DNA from: Anarhynchus alexandrinus
Lineage: Eukaryota; Chordata; Aves; Charadriiformes; Charadriidae
Length of the DNA: 64,000 nucleotides
Assembly: GCA_008711295.1 (NCBI GenBank)
Contig: VUYV01000119.1
Coordinates: forward strand, 773,159-837,158
Reading direction: 5' to 3'
The notes beneath the pieces are model-generated. The model was not told where the DNA came from. It worked only from the letters and a program-made list of their open reading frames with translations, and ran no database searches. The position numbers and the translations under genes were made by a program. Positions 1-10,135 of this stretch are shown here, in pieces (positions within the stretch are counted from its first letter, which is position 1; each line of letters begins with the position of its first letter).

Positions 1-2976
1 TGACCACAGCTAAAGACAAGAGCAACTTCTATCCATATACTAGAGCTGTTTTGTACAATACTAATCCCATTTCATTTAAAGCAGTTTCTGAATTCTGATG
101 ATTATTTTCAGCACACGGATATCGCCTCTTAAGATAAACATGGAAGAATCCGTCACTATCAATTTTGATCTCTGGTTCAAGTGCTGACTGGAGGCAGTTG
201 TAGACCTGTCAGTTACAGACATCTAAGTGAAAGTATTTCTTCAACTAAATGTCTGGTAGAAAAGTGTTTTATTTGTTACAAAGTAAATATTTTGTTAATT
301 TTGCAGCAGCAGATTTTTTTATTGTGTTTTAATTTTCTTCCCTTTGTCTGTAAGCAGAGGGAAGGGGAGACAGGTAAAAAAAGCCTCACTTTCTCACCTG
401 ACTTTCTTTTGCTTTTATAACAGAAAGAGAATGAGGGGGCAGGGGGGAAATTGTGTTCCCACAACAAATTTCTGTAATTTTTATGTATATTCCAGGGCTT
501 TTTTAGCACTTAGTTCTCAGACAGGGAGAAATTCAGTCTGAAAAGGAATTTAACGTCATGGCACTCTGTTTAGCTTGATGCCATTTTGCTTCTTTGAATG
601 CTTCTTTGAATTCATATCAAGTATCAGTAATTTCTATGCTAAGAGTCAGAAATGCATACGAGCTTGCTTCTTTCATTAAAGAAAAAATGTAAGACTTTTC
701 CTTTACTTCCTTTGATTATATGTGGCATGGACAACCTTGCCATTAGCATCTCCTTACTGGCTGGTACAAACTGCTCCAATTCTTTTGCAGATAGATTTAT
801 TCTAGTTCTGATACTTTTTTTTTGTCATCATGAACATATCTGAATGCAAGAAAGTGGTACTTTTTGGAATCTCAGGTTTGATCTCTTAGCTGTGTAACTT
901 TGGAAGAGCCTGCCTTGGAGATCTTTAACTTATGAAAAGAAAGGATATCGGTCAGCTGACAGAAATCAATCAAAACAAAACCAAATTGTATTATTTGCTC
1001 TCTGTCTCTACCTCTGTATGAATAAAGTGGTGTTTTGCTGAAGAAAAGGGCTCATAGTCAGATTAATGGGAGACTGTGCTGCAGATAGTCATGTCCAGGC
1101 AAATGTATCTCGCAGGCACAGGTAGCAGAACTCAGGAAGGTTAAATACCCAAGTCCGCTGTGGTAGCTTTGGATCAGATTTCTTACTAATGCTGAAGACA
1201 TGTTGCCGAGTCATGTTGAGGAAGAGTGATGTCATCACTATTATTGCTATCTCTACTCATTGGATTACAGTTACCATGAATAGGCTAATTATGTCCTAGT
1301 ACTGTACTATAACCAGAACTTCATGTGTTGTAAACATATCCTTATTAAAAGCTACTTTGACTTCTCATGAACTTACATCAGTAAGGATAGATCACAAGTG
1401 ACTATACGCCTGAAGGACCTTCTGCCTTTTAAAGCTTCTACAATTACTAAGTCTTTCTGCTGAAGTAAGGACTACTAGATTCTGTTCCTTACCATGAACA
1501 GACATGATAGTTGTTGTATAACTGATTCCCCTTATACTAATTTTCAGGCGTGAAGCATTCTCAACAATCCTTATGAAAATATGTTTGAAGTTTTACATAG
1601 TTAAAACTACTGAAGTAGTGAAGAAATATTTCCTAATCTACTCTACTATATTTTCTGGTAGAAGATTAGAATTTACCTTGCAGGAAAAATGAAAGTGAGA
1701 TGTTCACTGTAGGTCAAATCCAATTAGTTAACATCTTTAGAATGAATTTCCAGAAAGATGTAGATGATATTTTCAGGGGGAAAAAAAGGGGGATTAGTTT
1801 TTTAAAAGCTGTCATCTGGAGACACAGATAAGGTATTTTATACCACAGACTGTAAGAAGGTGAAGAATTCAAAGAAAAATGTCAGGTACAGTAATTATCT
1901 GGGTTAGATGCTTGACTTTATAATGATCTTTTAAGCTGAAAGACAGTTAATTATCAATTTCAACTTCAATGCATCCAATTACCAAAAGGAACTTTAGTTG
2001 TTTCAGAAGATGTTAAGGGGGAGAAGAAGCAAGCCCCCAGTCCTAAACAGTTTATGTAATTTAACATTTGTATGGAAAAAATGTAGATACCGTTTCATTA
2101 GAAAACATAGCGATCACAGTCATTTATTGCAAAATACTCTGGGGCAAAAAATTGTTAGAACAAACTCCTTACCGATTTTGCTAAAATTCCGTATTCCAGA
2201 ATCCATGAGTTAGATAAAATCTTTACTAAACAACTTGTATGTCAATAACCTAACCTGTCAGACTCGTGTAGAGCCTTCTGCCAAAATACCTGTGCGGGCA
2301 TGTGCTCAGAGGGTGACCTCAGCTGTGTCTGTGGGAAATACAGAACCAGCTCTGGTTTTAAGAGGAGAATGGAGAAAAATTGTGTCTTGGATAAGACTCG
2401 TGCAAGTGACTGCTCCAGCTCAGTGGTTGAAGACTTGCCTATGAGAGCATGGTGAGCTTCACTGCATAATTTTAAAATAATTTCTCCAATCAATGCACTT
2501 ATTAAGATATCACTTTTATTCTACAATAAGTATCAAAAAGGCGTTTCTGGTTCAGTTTGCACTTGTTGCAGTTTCTTGACACTTCTCAAAATTGCTGTGA
2601 GGAGCCTGAAGTTTTACCAGATTTTAGATACAACATTTTCCATGGAGTAGCTTTCAAAAATAGCTTGTAAAAAACCTTCTGGTTAGAATGTTTGTCCAGG
2701 AAGTGGGAGACTAAGTTCTTGGCCTCCAGAGACTGGGGGAATTCAAACCTGCATTCCCATATTCACAAACATATGCTGACTATCAGGCTATAAATTAATG
2801 TGGGAGGGCCCCCCTGTGAATCTCCAGCTTTGGTGGAAAGCAAAATTCTTTTCTCTGTTCTGTTTATGGATCTTATGTGACATGATGATTGGATAGACAT
2901 AGAGATAAGTCAAGAAATCAGGAACCAAAGCTGCATACCTTCAAGAGCAGTATATAGGGCAAATCTTCTCCCTACT

Positions 2977-3208
2977 TGTACTTTCTCTGGTCCAACAAGA
3001 ATTGGTTTTGTGAGAAACACGCTCAACGTATTAATTTTAGTCCGGGGCAAATTCGGTGGAGCAAAGAATATTTATTACAGCGCTGGGAGTTACACAGGGG
3101 ATTTCTCCTCCTGTGGCTCATTTTCGCTTTACAAACGCCGGTTTTTATTTCGTATTCCTTATACCTATTCATGTTNTGTACTTTCTCTGGTCCAACAAGA
3201 ATTGGTTT
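2977..3208. repeat. exact 32-bp direct repeat flanking an N gap
   Basis: Positions 2977-3008 and 3177-3208 are identical over 32 bases, exactly 200 bp apart (begin TGTACTTTCTC, end AATTGGTTT). An N at 3176 directly precedes the second copy. After the first copy the sequence continues TGTGAGAAACACG; after the second it continues CATGGCTATGC. A repeat this long is far beyond chance. Because it abuts a one-base gap, it looks like the same genomic flank represented twice at a contig join rather than a biological duplication. Confidence 0.85.
3009..3175 (+). mobile_element. LTR-like fragment (5' end, cut by assembly gap)
   Basis: This 167-bp segment starts with TG, as retroviral LTRs do. It interrupts sequence that runs uninterrupted in the other flank copy and breaks off at the N at 3176. 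Its composition differs from the surroundings: it has several CpGs (CACGC, AACGT, TCCGG, TTCGG, AGCGC, TTCGC, AACGCCGG) in an AT-rich, CpG-poor intron. No coding capacity, polyadenylation signal or 3' CA end is seen, because only the first part is present. Orientation is assumed from the TG start. The family is not identified; an avian endogenous retrovirus LTR is the simplest reading. A non-LTR insertion or unrelated unique sequence remains possible. Confidence 0.5.
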
Positions 3209-6200
3209 CATGGCTATGCAATGGCTAAGCTCCAATAGTGGTGATAGAAAATGTCCTTTTCCAGCCTAGACTAGAGGCTGGTGCCTGGGAATGCTCCTGG
3301 AAAGTGGGAGATGTGGCATGAATTCCTTTAAGCTGAAGGGCAGTTGAATGCAGGTTTTTGTGTATGTTTGGCTCCCCCTTCTTTCTTTATCCTTGCTTGG
3401 ATAACTACCACCTTTGGGGAAAACACTGAACTGAATGAAGCTCAGTCATCTTGCCAGGGGCAGATACCTACTTTCTAAGCCAAAATTGCCCATCTGAAAT
3501 AGGTAATCTGAATCTGCACCTTATTAAGTTGATGACCACATTATATAAATCTGGTGCAGTTGAGAGAAGAGTGAAAGGAATCTGTTTTCTCTTAGGAAGA
3601 CACAGCACATGCAAAGTTTGCTTATTTTAATTCTTTGAAGTGATCTGGCAAATGTAAATCTTTGCAGTACTAAGAGATTGAACAGAAAAATTATTGTGAT
3701 GGAGTTTGACAACTTGTGTTTTGATTTTTTTTCTCTTATATAAGGATTTGTTTTAGCTGAGCGCTAATTTGTATACAAATTTCTTCTCACATAGCAACTG
3801 TATTAGTCATCACAAAAAGGAGCAAAGAGAGTACATGATATGCCCTGGAGTTCAACATGTATCGTTATAGTTGTTTTATTTTTATATTTTATGATTGCTT
3901 TATTGAATGTCTCTTTCAAACAAGTGACTTTGAAAATGAGAATTATCTTCGAGTCTTTGAACAGATACCAAAGTGGATGATAGAATTGCAGAAAAGTGAG
4001 GGACAGATGCTCTCATCTGAAACAGACACAAATTCAGAAACTAATTTGGAAGTGATAAAAATTAATTTGCACACTTTAATTGGAATCAGACTCCTGCATG
4101 AAAGAAAGGAAGGGTAGGCAGCTTGTGCTAAAAGCTGATTGAATTTTTTGTCAGGTAAGTATGTTGGACTTGGCCGCTTATCCTCTTGAGCCTTTCTGTG
4201 CAATACATTACATTCACCCTCTGACTGGTGTTCTTTAAAAGGATCAATGCTATTCCTGTTTTGTCCCTAGAGCCTGAAATTTCATTGATCTTGGGACTTG
4301 ACATTTCTCATTACCTATTGTAGCTTCCAAGAGGATGGTCACAAGAGGTGGGAGAGTTAACCCTGATTTTTCGAACGGGAACTGTGCTGACCGTTGGAAA
4401 ATATTGTGCCTATCAGCCCTAAGCTGGGGTTTTTTAGCATTATAACATAATCCTCAGAGGTGCTAACAATTTCTCCTATCCCAGTGAATGTATTCTGTAT
4501 ATACCTGAAAGGGAGGGAAAGTGCTACCATAAAGGGTCTTTGTCAAGTTAACAAGTTAAGTTTTTTTTAAGACTGTCACAAAGTATACTTTTACTTGTTC
4601 CTTTTACATATTTTTGAAACAATTTAAAATTGTGAACATCACGGGTTTTGCGAGTTTGTATCTTGAAAGAGTAGTTATTCTGAGCTCAGAATATTCACTT
4701 ATTCTTTTATATCCCTCTACATTTTCATACCCTGTAAGATGCCCTAGTTTAACCTTGAAAGGGCAGCGGTTTAAAAATAGCCACCGATGCGTTCTGTACC
4801 GAGTGGACTGGACAACTGCGTGACGGTCCTGCGTGAGCACGTGGGCACACATGCATTCTGCTTTGCCTCTTGAAAGAATTATTATTGTACTTCTGTGTTT
4901 GTACATTTTAGGTATTATTTTTTAAAATATGGTATCTGCCAGATACCACTGTTGCATACCACAGATGCCACTGTTCTGCCAGAGTAGAAGCTCTTTGAAA
5001 TCTAGTGTGTAATTTTTACTGGCACTGTCTCTACTTTGGTAGCCAAAGACATCTCTCTCCTAAGACTGCTCTGTAAAGGTAAATGAGGCCCTAAGACACG
5101 TGAAGTAATGCAGTTATAGGTAGCGTCTTATCAACAGATGTCTGTGCCTCTGCTTTGCTGCATACCCCACGGGAGCTGTACAGTGTGGGGCGGTTCAGCA
5201 ACTTGCCAAAGTTCCCAAAGGAAGAAATAGGAAGAGAAGCTGCAAATCCTTACTCTCCTCTCCTCCACTATATTTTTTCCTTTTGGGGTCTGGATAGGTG
5301 CAAAGTACCTGAAAGTCCATTCACCTGGGTGAATTTTTAGTACATATATACAATGCTGCTCACATTCCTCAGCAAATAAACCAGTTCTGCCAGAGGTGAG
5401 AATGTTCTGAATATATGAATATTTTTCTGTCAGCAATCTTTCTTTTATAACCATTTCTCCCTCATTTTGCGGACACTGTTATTGGCTATTTCCTATTTTG
5501 AAATATTCCTATATGTTGGTCATAGTCTTATCTTTTCATCAAACTCCAAGATAGGTTTTTTTTCCTGACAGTAAAAATTCAGGAAGGCTACTACATTTTC
5601 ACTTCCATGAAAGCCATAGTATTTTATCGGATTTTTTTTTTCTGACAAGTATGACCTCAAAAGTGCTAATAATAAAGAAAATAGTAAATTATTTTCAACA
5701 AATAATTCAGCTATAGCCTTGTACTTGCTTCTGTCAAAGTCAGAGGTGAAATGGAAGCTGGAATTTGCGTTGTGCTCGTGTGTTTCTTTATACAGAAGAC
5801 TCCTAGATGTGTCCCCACAGCAATCTGTACATAATTCCTGGAAAAGGACAATATCAGAGAAATAGTAACGCTGTCTGTTTTCTTTCTTTTTTTCATCTTT
5901 TTTTTTCCTTACCATGAGAGAACACCATTTATTCCAGAAGAACCTTATAACAGTATTAAGCATTATATTTTTCAAAGAGAAGGAAAGATGTACTTTATTT
6001 TAGACTTTGTAGAAAAACTTACTTGTTTGGAAATACAAAGCAGGTTTTTTTTCCTTCTGCCCTCCCTCTAGTAATTCAGTTCAAAGGTGCTCCTTTGGGG
6101 AAATTACAGGGGAGTTTACAGTGATGGTATCTCAGTTCATAGGTAGGATATTTTCACCTGCAATTCCCTCAGAGCTGCAGCCTTTGACCTCTGGCTGCAT

Positions 6201-7319
6201 CTATCAGTGGTGATGTGACAGTGACAGAATATTTTGCTGGATTTTGAATGATTCCTGGAGTTCACAACTTCTGTCCTTAGCAATAAAATGTAATATGGCT
6301 GAGGTTCTCTTCCCCATGCCACAGCTTTTTCTGCAGAAAGTATCACTGAATAATTTTTCCTTTGAGCCCTAAGGGGAAAAATCCCATTTTCAATTGCTGT
6401 TGGACTGTGACTCCTAATAATGATATTCTGTTATTAATTTGTATTTACTGAAAAACAGGACTCAAAGATCTATGTTTCAGGGCAGTTTTTTCTTATAAGC
6501 ATTTTCTTATAAGCAATTCTTCTAAGCAATTAAATATGCTCATTTTTCATATTCTGACATTTTACAGTTTCATGATATTATAGTGTTTTCCTAGGAAACA
6601 CAGAGGAAAATGTCCTTTGGAAAATTGCATTATTTCTTTTCCCTTAAAAAATTTCTAACCATCTAATAATTTTAGTCATTTACCCTTGCAGTCTGATGAC
6701 TTGTACACCTCTGTAATCAGATCTTAAGCCAAGATGACTCTTGAGATAATTCCTCTTTTTTCCAGGAGGACATACAGAAGACAAAAAGTGGAAAATTCTG
6801 AATTTAGTTGACTTGCAGGTTTTTATCACTTTTCTGTTATGCACTTGGAGAAAAGAAAACCTTTAAAGGAGATGGAGTTCTCAACAGCAACAATGATGTG
6901 GAAATTATAAAAATCTAAATCTCAAAATGTAGCTAATCTTTGATGACATACACAAAGTGTCTCTCTGTTTCTTCCAACATCCATCCTTCCCTAGCAGTAA
7001 AGCCCAGTTCTCAGTTTACATCTTCAGACCAGAACGATTCTTTTTCTTGCAGGCTAGATTAACAATTGGAAAAGTAGGATTTATTGGGGTAGTTGTTTTC
7101 ATTAGAGATAGAAAAGTGTTAATGTGTTTGTACAATGCAATGATAAAACCAAGTAGATTCCCCACCCTCTACTATTGGGTCCAAAACTGAAGTCCGTAAA
7201 TCCATGGTTGGTAGTTCTCAGCTGGTTCACAAAGACAGTAAAATACATGGAATTATTATTAAAATTTTGATGACAGGAGACGTTAGGGTTTGGCAAGAAA
7301 TATTGTAGATTCATGCTTA

Positions 7320-7691
7320 TTTTCAAGAACTATTGTTATATACAGTTCTGGCTACTCAAATTTTAAGAAAGAACTTGGAGCTAGAGTGGCACAGAAATGT
7401 ATTGCTACAATGACCAAAAACTGGCAAGCTCGTCACTTCAAAGGAATTTATGAGAGTTTGGTTTGTGTAACAGAGTCAAAAGGAAAGACCGAGAGGGCTG
7501 ATTTATTCCGTAAGTACATGAGTGGGGAAAAGACAACAGAGGGAGAGGACCTGAAACTGAAGGACAGTGCTGACACAAGAACAAAGAGATACAAGGTAGA
7601 CAGGAATAAACTCAGACTGGAAATCAGAATATTTCTCTCCTTTAGAGTAGGAAAGGTCTGGAATATCCTGCCAAGCCACATACCCAGATAG
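7320..7691 (+). mobile_element. fossil CR1/L3-type LINE, 3' ORF2 remnant
   Basis: An open frame through 7290-7691 carries a recognisable, diverged C-terminal end of a CR1-superfamily ORF2. YSSGYSNFKKELGARVAQKC corresponds to the CR1 block usually read as [39 protein letters not shown] corresponds to the block before the TRG segment. RTKRYKVDRNKLRLEI plus FRVGKVWNILPSHI match the terminal RTRG...KGRFRLDIR...[10 protein letters not shown] block. Divergence from the young CR1s in this window is large, so this is an older subfamily (the L3-like group is the best guess). It lies in an NBEA intron in the sense orientation. It is not a host gene. Confidence 0.72.
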
Positions 7692-8639
7692 CCATTTCAT
7701 TAATTTATTAACAGGTTTATATGATGTGAGTGTCTGCAATAAAAAAGACTAAATTCATTGACTCACAAAAGTCTATCCAAGCCTCCATTCCTAATGCATA
7801 TCTTTCAGAAACCCATGCAGTATTGCTTAGCTACTCAGGTTGTTCCCTTTTTAATTTTTTTTTAGTGTTTAACTGTTTTTCCAGTTAGGAAACTGCATTT
7901 CATTGCAGGATTGAAATGTGTGCAGCCATTCACCCAGTGGACCTCGCTGTGCCATTAGCTGCAAGATAAATTTCTGGGCTACAGGACATCTTTTATGCCC
8001 GTGACTCCCAGCTATGGTGGTCAACTCACTGCTTTGCTGCCTGTGCAGTGAAGAGAGAAAACACTTTAAACACTGTGCAGCCTCCTGTCTTATTCTCTAT
8101 ATCAGTTGCGTGACCCTCCTTTAAGCTCTTTTCTGTAAATGTGGGTACAAGACTTTAATCTTTCTGGTCTACAGTGGCAAGATAGTTCTCAACTCCTATT
8201 TGCCATTCTACGGGGTTGCATTGAATGTTAATGTTGAGGGAGTTTTTCTTTCTGGGTCCATGAATCCTTCTCTGTCTCACTGCCTCCCAGAACAGAATCT
8301 TCTCTCCAGTGAGCAGAGCTTGTGCTTGTCCAGGAGCATCAACTTTCCACCTGGCTGCATTCAAAATAAATAAAATAAATAAAACACATTTTGCTACCTT
8401 TTTTATTTAACTAGTCAATGCAGAGAATGTTATAATAATGACTTCCTTGCTTCATTATACAGTTGCCCATGAATCTTTGTATCAGTTTTATATCCAACCT
8501 TATCTTCCCAACAATGATTTTTTATTCTCCTATAGATAACATTACTGGTCAGTATTTGATCAAGAATCAGTTCCCAGCTCTAAATTGAACACCCTAATTT
8601 CCAATATCCTAATATGTAGCTCATAGTACATACCTTCCT

Positions 8640-9130
8640 ATGGACAGAAGATCTGTCATTGAACCAGCTTCTGTGCCATCCATGTTGTCCACAGTTCCAT
8701 ATAAAACAGGTTTAAATCAAAACATTGTATTGCTAAGACAAATATCTTGAAAAAATATATGGAGTCTGTTTTAACATAGCCATGTTTATCAACTGTACCT
8801 GTCATCCTGTCAAAAACAGATAAGAAGCTTGTTTGACAAGACTCCCATTCCAGTACAGCATGGTGACTGGCATTAATGAGATTTTTGCTTCCAATTCTTT
8901 ATTGACAGAACTGTGGATTAACCATTTTGTTATTTTGCATAGGATTAATGTTACAGTAATTCATCTGTAGTTCCCTAGGTAATTTCTTTTAACCTTTTTA
9001 AGTATTTGAACTACACTGGCAGAGCTCCAGTCCTTTGGAATTTCCCAATTTTCTATATTTCATTTGTACAAAGTAAATATAACCAGATGAAATCTGTGTA
9101 ATCTAGCAAGTTGCTAATTTTTTATTACTG
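8640..9130 (-). mobile_element. fossil CR1/L3-like reverse transcriptase
   Basis: Reading the - strand, the frame gives ENWEIPKDWSSASVVQILKK and then GNYR and LILCKITKWLI at about 9060-8890. This is the CR1-family block GEIPKDWKKANVVPIFKKG..NPGNYRPVSLTS..GKIMEQLI. After a frame change, at about 8850-8700, the sequence reads CQTSFLSVFDRMTGTVDK and IYFFKIF, matching CLTNLL.F.D.VT..VDKG...VIYLDFSKAF, the RT palm motif. Stops and frameshifts are frequent, and the aspartate of the palm motif is lost. The fragment is dead and old. It lies in the NBEA intron, antisense to the gene. Confidence 0.75.
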
Positions 9131-10033
9131 ATTAACTTTCTTTGCCTGGCAAAGCAATATCAAATACTGAGCAATTCCTTACTGCACAGAGGTGAATCAC
9201 TATTAAGATGTCAGCATCTGTTGTTATTAGAAACAACAGAAATATTGCTATTTGTCATATAAACACTCCATAAATGCCCGCTTGTTTGAACCCAAAATAA
9301 AAGACATTTCACTCCTGAAAATAAAAAATAAATATTTAAGGAGTACTCTATCCTACTCTTTAATAAATTAAATGTAATAAAAATGGCATAGGTATCCAAA
9401 GTGATAGATATAAAATGATGTATACCCATAAGCATTTTTAGGTACAATTTTAATCTGTAAGCATTCAATGTGTCTCTGAATCAATGTCTATGCAACAGAA
9501 TTATCTTTCTAGTACGGTGCTGTTTCTCCTCTTCTTTTCCTACCCCCAGTTTTGTGAAACAATTTATGATCATTAATATAGGAACATCCTCAACTCATGC
9601 TAGCAGAAGTTGAGACCTATATGTTCAATAGCAGACCTTTACATTACAGATGCTTTTAATACCACCACACTTTGTGTTCGCTATCTGAAATATACATTTT
9701 CAGTATTTTTAGGTCATAAAACAGTGAGGTATTGTTATCATTTGTTTGTTGTAAACAACACACTATCCATAATTTCTAAACGAAAGAAGTTTGGTTTTTG
9801 TTAATGTATTAATTAATGCATTGGGAAGCTGTGCTTATGAAACTTTATGATATCTGAATGTTTTTTGCCCAGAAACCGAAGTATGAGATATTTCAGCCCA
9901 CTGAACCTCTCTGATGCTTACTGATTTAAGGCAAATTACAGCAAAATTCTTTTGTTGATAAAACAGGGCTGGTTTGGCATTCTGCTGTTGTTTCCTTTTT
10001 TTGTTTCTCTTTTTGTGTGTTTTTTTTTAACAG

Positions 10034-10135
10034 GTGATTATCCGGCTCCTCGCGCTGTTCTAACTGGTCACGACCATGAAGTAGTCTGCGTGTCGGTCTG
10101 TGCAGAGCTGGGTCTTGTTATCAGTGGTGCTAAAG
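10034..10135 (+). CDS. NBEA: neurobeachin, exon encoding WD40 segment (first NBEA exon in window)
   Basis: Neurobeachin is a large BEACH-domain scaffold and A-kinase anchoring protein acting in neuronal membrane traffic and synaptic receptor targeting (known from the family). This 102-bp exon completes a split glycine codon and adds 33 residues: DYPAPRAVLTGHDHEVVCVS, then a stretch ending LGLVISGAK. The GH...VVCVSV...LGLVISGAKEG pattern is one WD40 repeat of the C-terminal propeller. The acceptor is TTTTTTTTAACAG at 10021-10033; the donor is AAAG|GTCAG, with GT at 10136-10137. The exon starts in phase 1 and ends after the first base of a Glu codon, which joins in frame to the exon at 13379. 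The paralogue LRBA has a related C terminus, but the whole spliced end fits NBEA better from memory. Confidence 0.93.

Larger units (their letters stand above)
1..10033 (+). other. NBEA: NBEA intron, 5' boundary outside window
   Basis: This AT-rich sequence lies upstream of the first recognisable NBEA exon and ends in a strong acceptor: a T-rich tract, then AACAG at 10029-10033. I found no earlier NBEA coding exon in it, so the previous exon should lie before position 1. It contains an LTR-like fragment beside an N (3009-3175), a fossil CR1 tail (about 7320-7690) and a fossil CR1/L3-like reverse transcriptase (about 8640-9130, - strand), annotated separately. Elsewhere (1-2970, 3210-7320, 7700-8640, 9130-10030) I see no supported gene, RNA or repeat. 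Calling it intron is inference from the phase-1 start of the next exon, which needs one base from an upstream exon. Confidence 0.8.

Noticed and set aside
5520..5975. 151-codon - strand frame in the NBEA intron.
   Set aside because: No family match and Lys/Phe/Leu-rich AT-driven composition, with no splice or start context.
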